From NCBI RefSeq assembly GCF_022965805.1, contig NC_133114.1, positions 5,786,261-5,850,260 on the forward strand: 64,000 nt of DNA, in the 5' to 3' direction. A model generated the notes under the pieces. That model had not been told where the DNA came from, made no database searches, and saw only the letters and a list, made by a program, of their open reading frames with translations. Made by a program: the position numbers and the translations under genes. This DNA is from Primulina eburnea (lineage: Eukaryota; Streptophyta; Magnoliopsida; Lamiales; Gesneriaceae). Positions 34,875-47,046 of this stretch are shown one piece after another (positions within the stretch are counted from its first letter, which is position 1; each line of letters starts with the position of its first letter).

Positions 34875-37800
34875 TGAAACGACCTCTATTTTATTATTTT
34901 ATTTTTTTACTAAAGCATAAATCATAACTCAAAAATACCAAATAAATAAACTTAACATTTCCAAACATTCATAATAAATTAACATATAAAATCTCAAGTG
35001 CATAAAATAAAATCATAAATTATCCACTAACCAAAATTCCTAAATCGACCTTTAAAAAATCGGTTAATAATAAAATTAAGTATACAAATATCTCTAATAA
35101 AAATCATTAACATAATCTATAAATCATGTATCTAGCTAACTAGTGCGGAAACATAAAGGTACTCGGGTGTGTACCGCTGCACTCGATCCACTCAAATGTC
35201 AGCACCTCTTATAAATCATCCAAACATGCATCATACAATTCTAATGAGTTTAAAGACTCAGCACGTTCTAAACATGGATATCAAAAAATACATATACAAT
35301 CCATGCATTAAAATCATACTTTTATTTAAAATAGCTTTTAAACATAAATAAATCATTTAAAATCATTTAAGCATAATTAAATCAGAAATCGTAAAATCAT
35401 TTTAAAATAACTTTAAGCATAAATGAGTCCTTTAAAAATCATTTAAAATAGCCTTTGAGCATAAATAAATCATTTTAAAAATCATTTAAAAATAGAGTTA
35501 ATCATCAGCATGAATCATATAACATAAAAATCATTTTTATCATAAGCTTTCAATCATATATCATAATGGGTGAATTTTGATTCTTGAAAGTTACTAGCTT
35601 TTATCCTTTGGTTGACTGCAGTCTTAGCTCCACATGGTCCATGGGGGTGTGCACTAGGCTTCACCGTGGAAATACGATCGCCGGGGTTTCTTTGGGGTCT
35701 TTTCCCATACACGAGGTCCCTCTGGGGCCTTGGTCCGTATATGGACTCCCTCTGGGTCCTTGGTCCTCACGTTATCTCCACATAATCATATATCATATAT
35801 TATATCTTTTGTCACAGTCAATTCACATCCCTCAAAATATTTTAGCATGCCCCTATTTTTTTGAACAGAATGAAAAATCCCCTCTTTTTTCTTTTGATAT
35901 CTCCGGGTTTATTAAACAAATTTTTAAAAATTGGGTAGGAAAAAGAAAGTATTCAAAATTGTAGAGTATACAGAAGAGCAAACAAAAAGAAAAGAAAAAA
36001 ACAAGGAGAACAAAAGAAAGGAGAAAGTATGAATAGAGATAGCAGAGGCCTGGGATGCCATACTATTTACGCAAGTAATAAGAGGTTGCATGTTAGTAAC
36101 TCAATTGTTTTTTAACAGTTTGGGGAATAGAAGCTGAATTTTTTTTTCTTTAAAAAATCATAAAATAAGACCGCTTTCCAAAAATAGAATTTTAAATAGT
36201 ATAAATTGCACATTTTTATCATAAATCATTAAAATACATATTATCATCAAAATCATCATTATAAATCATATAATATCATTTAACATGCGTTCTGATCCTT
36301 CGGAACGCTGCCAAGCGTTTATGTATTTTCTTAAGTGTAAAATTACTGTTTTTCCCCTGGACGTAAAAATTCTTGAATTTATTTTTTTTCTCACTTTTAA
36401 TGACATGGGACTATTCTAAATAATTATTTAAGCTTAATTATAATTTTTCATAATTTTATAAAGCTTAAACTAGGTGTTTCTATTAATTCTTTAATTAACG
36501 TTTCGTGCGGCGATTAAACCCCGGATAAATCCAAAACTCATTATTTCGCTCCCATATTTTAAACATAACATATTTATTATTTATTATACCATTGTGAGCC
36601 ATGAACCACCCCCGTGGACCAATGGTTCTAATTTTTGTCTAATTAAATTCGAAATTGACCCCTTATCGAACCACCCAAGCCATCTCCCAATTAACTCGAG
36701 CCACGCCCGAGCCACCTCGAGCCAAAACCTAGCCAACCCACCTAGGAACCCTATTGACCAACCTTGACCCTTGTACCTAGCCCCTGACTCGCTCAAGCTC
36801 GCCTGGAAACTAACCCAACACCTGTGCACATGCTGCCTACTTCGCCCAAGACTCCTAGCTAGCAAAGGCTCTTCTAGCCGAGCCACCACCGAGCACACCT
36901 GACCCTGACCATCCCTAGACCATGCGCAGACCCAGACCCAGACCAAGAACCTGACCGCGCACCCGAAGCCCTGCACCATGACAGCAGCTGGGCGCACTTG
37001 CTTTCACGATCCCATGCTTCGCTCGAGCCAGCCACCAGCCCAGCCACTCCAGCCCCTGGCCTGACCCCTCCCCATCTCCCTTGGACCTTGATAGACTTAA
37101 CCAGCTCTCCCTTAGCCCCGCTGCAGCCCTCTCCCGAAGCCCAGCAGTGCACAGAGCATGGGGGAGAGTCCCACTTCACGTGGACTCTTCCCCAGCCCAT
37201 GACTCGAGCCCTAACCCTCCTAGGACTCTCCCTAGGACATAACCATGACCCCTAGGACCCAACCACCAGACATGGTCGAGCCCTCTTGCCCCATGCACAA
37301 CCAACCGAACCTTGCACTAGGAAAAATCAAACAAAACCTACGACCCTTTTTTTGGTTCCTTGCCCACGTTTCCAGCTTGTTTTCTCCTCAAGAATTATCA
37401 TGTTTGTTCATATTCAATCCTATTTTATCATGTTTTGCCAGCGTGTCTGTTGGGTTTATAACGATTCTTTTAAAACAAGCATAAAATTGTAAAAACGTTG
37501 AAAATACTTATCATAGCGTAAAATAATCGAACCCCAATTTTTTTCATATATAATCAATAAACACACATATATTATTATTTGTATGATGTTTAAAAGAGTT
37601 TAAGAAACGTGCTTTTGCGTTTGTAACGCTCGAATTTTCAATCGTCGGCGAGGAAGGACGAATGGGCGGCGAAGAACACAAGCTTTTCTTCCTCCTATTT
37701 TTTTCGAAATTGTGGTGTGTGCTTTGATGTGTTTCACGGCTGCTGATGATGTGAATTTTGAGGTTTAGTTGACTTAGGACACTTATTTATAATTTAATTA

Positions 37801-38325
37801 ACATATTAATGGGCTTTGTTTTTGGGCTTGCAAGCTTAAGAGTAATTGGGCCTACTTAAATTAATTAAATTGGACCCAATGACACTTACTTAATTAAATA
37901 TAAAAGTTTATAAAATAATTTTCCATAAAATAATATATTTGATATTTTAAAACTCCTTGTTTACCCAAAACCGACTTCCCGGGAAAAATCGATCTCGACT
38001 CGTAAAATAATTCGAACTCCAACATCTTTAGGAAACTTAAATCATTTTTAAATCATATTAGGAAGCCTTGCCATAATTTAGTGAAAAATAAATATTCTTG
38101 TCTTGGTCGTCCCCGGTCTCCTTTCACCTGCCTATTATCGAATATTCGGATAAAATCCTTAATTTCATGTAATCATGTCATATAATCATTTAATCATGCC
38201 ATCACATAATTAATCATATAATAAAAATCATGCTAGTATTTAAAATCAATTAATTAAAACAATTAATCAATTAAAATAATGTTGCATGCACGCGGTTTAC
38301 GTAGGTTGGTTTTACGGACGTTACA
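34875..38325 (-). repeat. Gypsy-type solo LTR6 (3451 bp) inside Athila-like F
   Basis: The plus strand starts TGAAACGACCTC and ends GGACGTTACA, flanked by CTTTG (34870-34874) and CTTTA (38326-38330), a 5-bp TSD with one change. The Athila-like gag continues on the far side, proving insertion. It contains the landmark palindrome variant ATGAGTTTAAAGACTCA (35244-35260). A GC-rich block (36584-37260) opens several ORFs on both strands, but none resembles a protein I know. Confidence 0.88.
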
Positions 38326-38330
38326 CTTTA

Positions 38331-38900
38331 ACTCCAATTTCCTTACCACTTGTCAATGTTATAGTCTTGCATTTATCCTTGAGATTCACCTCTAGGAAAT
38401 TGAGCTCTAGTTTGTTCCTTCAAATAAATCGAAATCTGGCCTATCTGCGTCTCTATAGACTTCATCGAGGAACCCATGTTACGCATATGCGCCTCAATGT
38501 TGTCAAGAAAGGATTCAGCCTTTCTTATCCTTTTACTTGATTCTGCCACAAATGTACCGACCAAATCTTCAAAGATGACTTACCCTCACTCATAGGCTTG
38601 GTCATGAGATTTGGAAAAAATTATTCCACTGGCAGCTACGTCAACATTTTTTCTAGTTTTCTCATTTAAACCTTTATAGAATAACTTGATCTGCAACCAA
38701 TCTTTGAATCCATGGTTCGAGCATCTTCTAAGTAGGTCTTTGTAACGTTCACAAGCTTTGTAAAGCTTCTCAAATTCAATATGTCCGAAAAGGCAGATTT
38801 GGCAGGTAAGAAATATTTTGCAAGAAATTTTGTTGCCAATTCCTGCCATGTAGTTATGCTTCCTATATTCAGCGATGGGAGCCAACCCCTTCTTGGTCGC
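38331..38900 (-). pseudogene. Athila-like gypsy F: gag
   Basis: The minus-strand reading gives FEKLYKACERYKDLLRRCSNHG, then WLQIKLFYKGLNEKTRKNVDVAASG and SKSHDQAYE (38586-38885). This is the retrotrans_gag core of Athila elements. Then ESFLDNIEAHMRNMGSSMKS with IETQIGQI (38373-38564) and ITLTSGKEIGV (38331-38370) follow, the family's C-terminal order. Two frame changes. The N-terminus beyond 38900 is not recognisable. Confidence 0.92.
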
Positions 38901-39404
38901 TGAGAGATAATGGAAACAAACTAAATCTTATAATATCATCATAAACAATATTAATATTTATTGCATCCGCAATTTCAATGAATATCCTTAGATGAAGATA
39001 AGGATCTGCAATCACTGATCCCGCAAACTGGTTCGGCTGAACCATGTTGACCAGTGCTCACTTTAGATTGAAATATTCGCATTGATATTTCCACGAGCTA
39101 TGCAAGAGCAATTTGTGTTGATCACTGGTCTAAAGTGATATATGTTAGGTACTGCAGCAGGGGTGGAATCCAATTTTATTCTTTTTTAGTTTAGATTATA
39201 AAGTTATGCTATCTATTTTCATCCATTGCTCTCACTTCTTCTCTTTGTGCTTTTCTCAAGGCTTTAGCAATCTTTTCAATTTCTAGATCAAAATGCAACG
39301 AATCGAGGACAATGAATATTTCAAAATTAATAACATTAAAATAAATATAAATTAAATTTATGACTAATGGATAACTATATTAACATAAATCAAATGTAGT
39401 CACT
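38901..39404 (-). other. Leader and gag N-terminal area of Athila-like F
   Basis: Between the primer-binding site and recognisable gag. Weak gag-like readings near 38950-39050, otherwise nothing. Confidence 0.4.
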
Positions 39405-39423
39405 CCCCGGAAAAAGGCGACCA
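39405..39423 (-). other. Probable primer-binding site of Athila-like F
   Basis: The minus strand reads TGGTCGCCTTTTTCCGGGG, close to the TGGCGCCGTTGCCGGGG site (Asp tRNA type) of Athila elements, with several changes. Confidence 0.65.
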
Positions 39424-39431
39424 AAACTTTT

Positions 39432-40680
39432 TGCAAGTTTTGTTTACTGCAATTATGGTGTTAAGTTTTAGTATATGAATGAGCCAGGATTTCATCCCCA
39501 CGATTAGTGTAATTAAATTTATACTAAGTACCATAATTAAAATAGTCGAACTTTATTTAAAAAATTCAATAATGATCTCAATGATTAACAAATTAAAGGA
39601 CAAAAGGCAAGCACACAAATGAATAAATCAATACATAATGAATCTAGAAATACGACTTCACTTGGTCTCCACTATATTAAATTATTACTACGATTACACT
39701 GTTAAAACCAAATCATTTATTAACTAAGATCACTAAAGCCATCTACTCCCTCTCTCGAGTGGTAAATAGATATATATTATTTAATATTGATTTATAATTT
39801 TCATATTTGAAATCTAATACAAAACAATAGATGCAAGTGATGTTCTTACGAAGGAGTAAACGCGGTTATATGATTTCCAAACAATACGAACACCCAAAGA
39901 TTTGTTTCATAATATCATAATTCTATCATCTCTCCCGAGTAAAGGATATCAATTATTTTTTAGTCAAATTATGGACAGTAATTTGAAAGCATTGATGACA
40001 AGAATACACAAATAAACGACAAAAGATTAATTCATTATGTATCAATAATTCAAAACATAGTCTCGAACAAGCTACATCGATCTCTAGAAAATAGATTTAG
40101 TTCATAACAAAATACGATGCAAAATTCAACATATTTTTCCTCAAGAAACTGTTAAAACAAAGAACCGAATAACGAAAAGAATAAAATAAAGAAGTCAAGT
40201 AGCGTCTCCGTATCCGGAATATACATTCTTCAATCTTCAAGCTTTGATTCTTGTTGTCCAGCTCCTTCATTCGTGTTTCTCTTTGATTTTTCGTGTTTAC
40301 CACTTTGTGTTTTTTTTCTAACCTAGGGCTGCAACCTTTATATCCACAGAATCCCAAAAAAAACTTGCTCTGCATGCTACGTTGCATGCGCTAATGGTAC
40401 ATCAGTATGCACATTTTTCCTTTGATGTGCTGCTTCATCGTGTACGCGTGTTTGCACAGATATCATGCAGGTGAATTTTAGCTTCTGATCTCACATCTTC
40501 TACTCTTCATCAAATCCGTATGCTCCTTCCATTTTGCGTCTGAATAGCCCCGATATGAGCATATTACAAAGATTCCTATCATGACAAAAAGAATAAAAAA
40601 TGGACGCGTAATTGTGCCCAATACTAACATAATTCATACCATTTTCTAAGCTATTTTAAATGCAAAATTTTCACTTATCA
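39432..40680 (-). repeat. Probable 5' LTR of Athila-like F (about 1.25 kb)
   Basis: In element orientation it begins TGATAAGTGAAAATTTTGCA at 40680, a start I associate with Athila-type LTRs, and ends TTGCA at 39432 ahead of the primer-binding site. No second copy is in the window because the 3' half is lost, so the ends rest on motif and position only. Confidence 0.6.
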
Positions 40681-40990
40681 AAACTATATCAATAACTGCA
40701 GAACGATATGATCAATTTGGAGGATCTCGAGAAAGAGTTCGAAGGAAACCCCGATAAGAATCTTATGGAAGAAGAAACTGTTGATGATATATGAGATTAA
40801 GAAACCTTAGATGATTAGGATATACCCTTAGAATAAGCATCAATTTTATTATAGTCAAATGAAACATTTACTTTTGCTATCTAAACGACTTAATTGTATG
40901 CATTTTGATAATTAATGAAAATTATTTGGTTATGCCTTATTTTCTTTCCATTTTTCTGAATCATACAGCTTCCTATGACAGAGTTAGAAA
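40681..40990. other. Unassigned sequence
   Basis: A short plus-strand acidic reading (INLEDLEKEFEGNPDKN, 40710-40795) ends at a stop. Not recognised. Confidence 0.3.
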
Positions 40991-41863
40991 CTTTATGCTT
41001 ATAGGAAATGACAGACATTTAATAGAGCTACTGATGAGAATTAGTTTTACATGATTTCTACACGAATATATGCATTTTTCTTGTCATGCTTCTCATGTTT
41101 CTTGACTTTTATTGAAGGGCTGCCAAGACTCGAGGTTTAGGAGTGATCTGGTAGTAGATTTGTAGGATTGTACGTGTTGGTCTTGGGATCGATGCAAGTC
41201 TATGGGAGAACCGATTGGATCTTAAAGTTTTGGGACTATGGTTACAACAGTGCAAGGGTCATTCCAGACCTTGGATCAGACCCCGGTGGGTCTGAGACAT
41301 GGTCCAGGATGGATCGAGTACGACTTGTCATGGGCTAGGGGCAGATCGGATGAGTTGTGGCTATACGGGTTTGTTATTTTGGCCTCTTCCAATGAATCGT
41401 GCACGACCGCATGCATGGGGCTTGGAGCCACGGCTAGGTCCATCCAAGAGGGTCCAGAGGTGGGTTAGGAAGGGTTGGTTCGGGTCTGGTCCAAGATGGT
41501 TTGGTCTAGGGTCGAGAAATCGAGGGCTAGGTGCACTAGGGTTTGGTGTTCTTGACTGCAGAAAATTCCAGCTGCTTGCAAGGGGTTTTTGAAGGTCTTG
41601 TATGGTCTAGACTAGTGGTTTCAGTCTTAGTTATGTGTCATTAAGTCATGGTTTTAGTTCGGGAAAATTTGGTTGAGTTTCGGGTTAATTCAGATTAAAT
41701 CCAGGACCCCGGTCCAAGTTTTAAAACAAATTATAGAACTTAATGCATGGGCTCCAATTTACGTCTAAAAAATGATAAAAATATGTTTTAAGGTGTTTTG
41801 ATAAGTTTGTATGGATTCGCGTCGAAAATTTAAAGGTCCGGGGGTAAAATGGTCAATTAAGGT
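40990..41863 (+). repeat. Gypsy-type LTR3, left part
   Basis: Resembles the inner part of LTR4 read on the other strand, for example GGTGGGTCTGAGACATG at 41287 and GGTCCAAGTTTTAAAAC at 41711. The left boundary is only approximate. Continues at 52950 after the copia insertion. Confidence 0.75.
41859..41863. repeat. TSD of copia D (left)
   Basis: AAGGT, identical to 52945-52949. Confidence 0.95.
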
Positions 41864-42824
41864 TGAAAGGATCGGTTAAACGAATAAAGAGTGTTTATAA
41901 GGGGGGGTTGAATAAACACTCCTCAAATTTTAAATATTCTTCGACAATTTGAGTTCAGTTTTGTTACAAACTGATACTAGGTATCACGTCGGTCAATGAC
42001 AATCAGTTAAACTGAATGAAACAGTTGCGGAAAATAAACTGACTGAAAGATAGAGTATCTAACAAAGAAAATAATGACTGAAGTAAAGATAACACAATTT
42101 GTTTCTGGATGTTCGGAGACTTGAATAACTCCTACGTCACCCCTTCTATCACGAAGATAGGATATCCACTAAAAGACTTTGATCAAATACAAGATACTAC
42201 ACTGACCCACTTCAGTTTGGACTTATCACTTTGCCACAACTGAAACTCTTAGTATATAACAATTTTACAGATGGTAACTGATCTTAGCACAACTTAGAAA
42301 AGCTTATCAAAGATTACACAGTGCTATTTAAGCTCGAGAATGTAGCCTTGAATGCTACTGATAAAACTGGTAAACGTGAGCTTTTAACTTCTGAATGTGA
42401 GTAGATATTTTTGCAGCGTAACAGCAAGTAGAATGTAATAGCTGAAATCAGTCGTTGTTTCTTCGGCTGCTATCTTCGATTATTTATAGGCTTCTCTCTC
42501 AACGGTAACATTAAAGGATATTTGAATATTCTAACCGTTGATTGCCACGTCGATATACTCTGACAGTTGTACACTGCTTTTCTGAAATGCGGCGATCCAC
42601 TACCAGTTGCAGGTAGTTGTACTATTTGTCGGTTGTCGCTTTCAACTGATGACTTGTACAGCTGAGAGATCAGCTAGTAAAGAATCAGTTGAAGAGAATG
42701 AATTTCAGTTGTATCGATCAGTGAACTGAATTTCAGCTGATGACGTGTTCAGTTGACGATCAGTTCAGTTGGTTAGTTCAGTTGGTTCATCTTTTGTCAA
42801 AACACCGGAATTAAGTTTCCAACA
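41864..42824 (-). repeat. 3' LTR of copia D (961 bp)
   Basis: Element-orientation start TGTTGGAAACTT at 42824, end GATCCTTTCA at 41864. The part nearest 42824, which is U3, has at least six CAGTTG/CAACTG words between 42610 and 42790. Confidence 0.97.
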
Positions 42825-42838
42825 ATTTCCCCCTTTAT
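42825..42838 (-). other. Polypurine tract of copia D
   Basis: The minus strand reads AAAGGGGGAAAT directly before TGTTGG. Confidence 0.9.
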
Positions 42839-42956
42839 GGTGTTTGACAAAACTAGAGTAAAATATAACTGAATAACCGAACTCATAGTAGATAAAATAA
42901 GAAGTATATTCAACTGAAATCATATTCTTCACAAATACAAGAATTTAAGATTTCCT

Positions 42957-45592
42957 CTACTGTTCTAAAATCTCTTTAAGCTCTTCCCTCTTTTTGTCAA
43001 ACAGCTCCATCTTGACAGATAACTTCCGAACGTCAGTAGCTAGAAGCCGGACAGATGTGGAAATGTTTTCAATAGCAGAGGTCATTGTGACTTGCAGCAA
43101 ATCTATCTTCCCGGAGACGAGTGTCTCGACACTGTCAACTCGTTTTTTAATGGAATTTTGAGTTGCAGTGAGACTCAAGGCTATCCCCTTATTCTTCTGG
43201 ATTTCTTCAACTGCAAATGAGATAGAGGTAACAGCAGTTTGGATAGCTTTCAGCTTTTCGGAATTGAACTGTTCAGAGTCTTCCAATTTTGGAGTGTGAG
43301 ACAGTTGCGTATTCTGAATCTTTGAGATGGCTGAGAGCATCTGATTCATACTATCCTGCATATTCTGAATTTCTTCGAGAACAAGATCAAAATCTAATGA
43401 GGATGGAGGAGGAGACTGATGAGAGGTTTCTGGTCCTCTTGTAGTTTGATAAAAAAACAATCAACTCTTGATCAGTTGCTACTGTTTCAGCAACATTCTG
43501 AACTGACGTGATTACATCAACTTCTTCTTGAATTGGATGTGGAGAAGGTGGATTTTGATCAGCAGATGAGCTTTCTTGATGAATAATAGAGTCTGATGAA
43601 GTCAAAACTGGTGCTCTTAGAGGGTGATCTTGGGAATCAGTTGGCACAACAGTTGGAATAGCTTGTTCAGCAGATAGATCTAGCTGAACTGGTGCTTCTA
43701 AAGAGATAAGAACCTCTGGATGGATTTGATCAACGGGGTGATCAACTGGATTAGAAATAGGTTCACTCAATTTGGATTCCTGCACCACTGCTTGGATAAT
43801 TTCATCAATGTTTGAGAGAGATAATTCGGCTTCAGTGTACATTTGATGTTCAGCCGGAGGTGATTGAGGCATATCCTAAACTGGCTCTTCAGTTGGAACA
43901 AGAACCTGTTATGAGGATGGTTTTTGCTGCTCAGAAGACGGTTCTTCAACTATTTCCTCTTCATCATCGTCTGAATCTCCTTGATGAAGAACTAATTCTT
44001 GATCTATTTCCCAAAAATTTATCTGAGATTGTAACCCAACAGATCAGTGTCTAGCTGAGTAATTACTGCTTGATCAGCATAGGCAGTAGGATTTGTTGGA
44101 ACGTAGTTAGCCTTCAGTTTGTCAAGAATTTGTGCTAACTTCTTTGCTCTCATCTGATCAAACAAATAAGTTTTTCTTTCCATAGCCTGAGCAACTGTGG
44201 CAGCTTTCACCGTTCTTAGAACAAAAGCTTCCAGTTTGATAAAAGTGTTCAGCTGTGATTTCTTCTTCAGTTGCTTGGCAAAAATTTGAGTGCGATAAGC
44301 TGTCCAAGCATCATAGAACTGAATTTTTGAAGCTGCAAAAATATTAACCTTTGCCAAACAAGGTCAATGTGAGTTTGAATATGGTTGGATGGTCTGTGCT
44401 CTTCAATCAACTTGCCCTTTCCTTTATCAGTACTCAGAATGTGTGGAATTTCCAGTCCAGTGCGAGTATGGTCCACTAGTTCGATGATTTTTATACCTGT
44501 GGGTCGAGCAGGTGCCACACCAGTAGGAAGATTGATATGAATTAGCGGAGCTTTGGTTCTAACTGATTTCTTCTTTGCACCAGCTGAGACATCTGGTGGA
44601 ATGACTGACAGAGGAAGTGCTTCAATAGGCTGCTGAGCAGCTGAGGACGTTATTTTCTCAGAGGTGATAGATTCCTCGGCAGACGTTGGTTTAATCCGTT
44701 GGGTTCTTGGTTTCTTGGCGATCTTTGGGGATGGAGTTGTCTCTGTATCGGACGCATCCAAAATGAGTTTCCTCTTTGCTACCTTCAGTTGAGCCAATGC
44801 CTTGGCCTTTTTCACTGATTTTGGGGCCGCTTGATGAGTCCCAATCTCCTGTTTGATCTTGACAAACTGAGCAGGAGAAATTTCCAATTTGGTCTTGAGT
44901 GACAGAGTATTCTTCGCATTGAAGACTTTGAATTTTGATGATCATTCTGAATCATCAGCCACTAACCCCTTTATTTTCAGCAGATAGCTCAGTTGCACTG
45001 CGAAGCCTTTGGACTTTTTGGAAGACAAAAACATATTCTTAAAAATATTGAATGTAAGATGCTTCCAGTTGAGTATACGCTCAGCCATAATGATTGAAAT
45101 GTCTTGAAATTTCTCCAACGTGAGTGCAGCAAAAGATCCAACCTTCGCCAAAATCCCTTTGGCGACTACATCAGCAAGTAACTTAACCTCGTGCTTCAGC
45201 TCCTTCTTTGGATTGGAAACTTTGATTTTCCGTCCATCAGCAGAAAATGAGGTTTGCATTTCTTCAACATCAGATGCTTTTATATCCGAGAGGTGTGCCA
45301 ATCCATCAGAAGGTAAAGAAAATATTTCTCCAAAGGAATCTTCAGTGATGGTCAGCAACTGACCATTGATAGTAGAAGTGATGTTTCCATCAGAATCGAT
45401 CATACCGCTAGAGTAGAATTCTTGAAGCTCTTTGGAGTAGATCTCTTGTGATGATTTTCCCAAGAATGTCCTTAATCCAGCAGTTTCAAGTTTTTGAAAA
45501 ACTTTCTTGACATCAGCATCACCGAAGGATAGAATTGATCCGAAATTGATAGACATTGCATTCAGCATATAAGCGGGAGTTTGATTCGCCAT
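42957..45592 (-). pseudogene. Env-like (post-pol) ORF of copia D
   Basis: A long ORF of unknown function between RNase H and the 3' LTR, the place of the env-like gene in Sireviruses. It begins MANQTPAYMLNAMSINFGS at 45592. The N-terminal domain (about 215 residues, to VADDSE) contains KKELKHEVKLLADVVAKG and SFAALTLEKF. An in-frame TGA near 44942 interrupts it, after which the same frame continues to about 44350 with lysine-rich, Pro/Ser/Thr-rich sequence. Frame changes near 44350, 44020-43900 and 43470, and two more stops, separate the rest. The rest is an acidic stretch, a long Gln/Ser/Pro-rich part and a predicted coiled-coil C-terminus (VEEIQKNKG, VETLVSGKIDLLQV) ending at 42957. I see no clear signal peptide or membrane span, so an envelope role is unproven. 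A splice-acceptor-like site lies just upstream. Confidence 0.85.
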
Positions 45593-45610
45593 TTGGAACT
45601 GAATGATTTC

Positions 45611-45632
45611 CTGGAAAAAGAATAAAATGAAA
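45611..45632 (-). promoter_or_regulatory. Splice-acceptor-like site ahead of env-like ORF
   Basis: The minus strand reads a pyrimidine-rich stretch TTTTATTCTTTTTCCAG ending at 45611, 19 bases before the ATG at 45592. It would allow the ORF to be made from a spliced subgenomic RNA. No donor has been located. Confidence 0.5.
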
Positions 45633-46110
45633 TTTGTTTTTGCGCTCAGGATTTTTTAGATGAAAAGAAAACTGAAATGGAGCGGGTAATGGTACATATG
45701 TACGCGACGATTCAAATTCTGGTCACGTGTTAGTCCATAAAAATTTTGAATGACAATGTGTGTACGTGTGCTATAAGCGTGTGTACAATTTAAATGGTTA
45801 ATATGTGTCCACGTTTTAAAATGAGATTCATCATGAGATATCAGTCAGTCACGTCACTAGATTTGGAATATAATATGATTAATTAGTTAACTTATATGAG
45901 AAGATTAGTGAAATATTCAACTGAACGATCAGTTTGTAAAACTTTGTCCTTTCAGTTGAGAATTTACTAACAATTGTCTTATCACTTAACCTTTTACAAC
46001 CATTATTCCCCCTTAATTGGTACATAAAATAATTAAAGCGAATAAATAAATATCAGAGATATTATTTGTTGCTGAAACGTTGACGACCCTTCAGCTTCCT
46101 TGATAGTCTG
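45633..46110. other. Divergent intergenic region of copia D
   Basis: Non-coding, between the minus-strand env-like ORF and the plus-strand antisense ORF. AT-rich, with several TCAACTGA/TCAGTTGA words (45918, 45953). Confidence 0.6.
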
Positions 46111-46119
46111 CTATAAATA
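46111..46119 (+). promoter_or_regulatory. TATA box ahead of antisense ORF
   Basis: CTATAAATA, a near-ideal plant TATA box, on the strand opposite to the retroelement. It is 72 bp ahead of the ATG at 46183, leaving room for a start site near 46145 and a short A-rich leader. Confidence 0.65.
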
Positions 46120-46182
46120 GAAGTAACATTGTTAGTTTCTGTCATATTGGTGAAAGAAAGAGAAAATAAACAAGACAAAAAA

Positions 46183-46581
46183 ATGTCAGATGCGAGTTGC
46201 TCGAGTGTTTCGCCATTTTCTCTGGAAGCTAGGAAGGCTGCTATCGAAGATGAAGTCTTCTACACTAGTTTTCCCTACTGGGAAAAGTTACAGGAGCTTG
46301 CGTTCCTGTATAATTATGGAGAGGCTACCACTCCTAGACTGGTGGCACAGTTGTCAGAAGTGCGGGAGCACTTGAATATAGCTGTGTGGGTGGACGTCTT
46401 TAAAGATGGTGATATCTATCAGCTGATGCTTCAAAAGAAACTGGAGATTCTTAATCGCATAGCTTCTTCTCACAGCTTTTGTAAGACATCTTCCTCAGCT
46501 CTATCAGTTTGGTTGAGAATGTGGATAGACGATGTAGAAGAAAAATATGAAAATGTAATCCAAGCAAATATTTATTGTTGA
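46183..46581 (+). CDS. Antisense ORF of copia D, 132 aa, unknown
   Basis: Intact plus-strand ORF opposite to gag-pol, placed between the RNase H end and the env-like ORF. I start it at ATG 46183 (AAAAAAATG context, MSDASCSSVSPFSLEARKA) because the frame's earlier start at 46129 is TTG and lies too close to the TATA box. The protein looks soluble and largely helical. It is rich in Leu/Glu/Ala with aromatic patches (FYTSFPYWEKLQELAFLYNY, VWLRMWIDDVEEKYE), with no signal peptide or membrane span. I recognise no family. It does not overlap any coding part of the element, so it is not a shadow of pol. A possible polyadenylation signal AATAAA lies at 46641. Confidence 0.6.
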   Translation: MSDASCSSVSPFSLEARKAAIEDEVFYTSFPYWEKLQELAFLYNYGEATTPRLVAQLSEVREHLNIAVWVDVFKDGDIYQLMLQKKLEILNRIASSHSFCKTSSSALSVWLRMWIDDVEEKYENVIQANIYC

Positions 46582-46724
46582 ATGAAATATTTATTTTGAT
46601 GTAACTTTGTTTTTCTTTCATCAGTTGAGAGTCATAAGAATAAACAACTAACTGAAGAATCAGTAAATGACAGTAAAGCTGAAAGATGAATTAAGAACCA
46701 AGACAACAATAACAAATGATTAGG

Positions 46725-47046
46725 ATAAATCAATTAATCCAAGTATATTGCGAAAATGAGAAAACTTAGTCTCAGCCAGTGGTTTGGTGAAGATATCAGC
46801 TGCTTGCTGCTTAGTTGAGACATATTCTAGTCTGATGTCCTTATTCAGGGCATGATCTCTGATGAAGTGATGTCTGACATCTATGTGCTTGGTTCTGGAG
46901 TGAAGAACTGGATTATAGGTGATAGCAATTGTACTTGTATTATCACAAAATATTGGCGATTCTTTAGCATCAATTCCCTAATCTCTCAGTTGTTGCTGAA
47001 TCCAGAGCAGTTGAGCACAGCAACTTCCAGCAGCAAGATATTATGC
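46725..47046 (-). pseudogene. Copia D RNase H C-terminal part
   Basis: After the stop following STTEA the minus-strand frame continues YLAAGSCCAQLLWIQQQL, then a second stop, then CDNTSTIAI, HIDVRHHFIRDH, LEYVSTKQQAADIFTKPL and ends LGLIDLS. The motifs are normal for copia RNase H. Both stops (TAA, TAG) are single-codon changes in otherwise good sequence. Confidence 0.9.

Noticed and set aside
36584..37255. Several overlapping ORFs on both strands (up to 137 codons)
   Set aside because: GC-rich interior of solo LTR6. Open in many frames through low stop-codon frequency; no domain.
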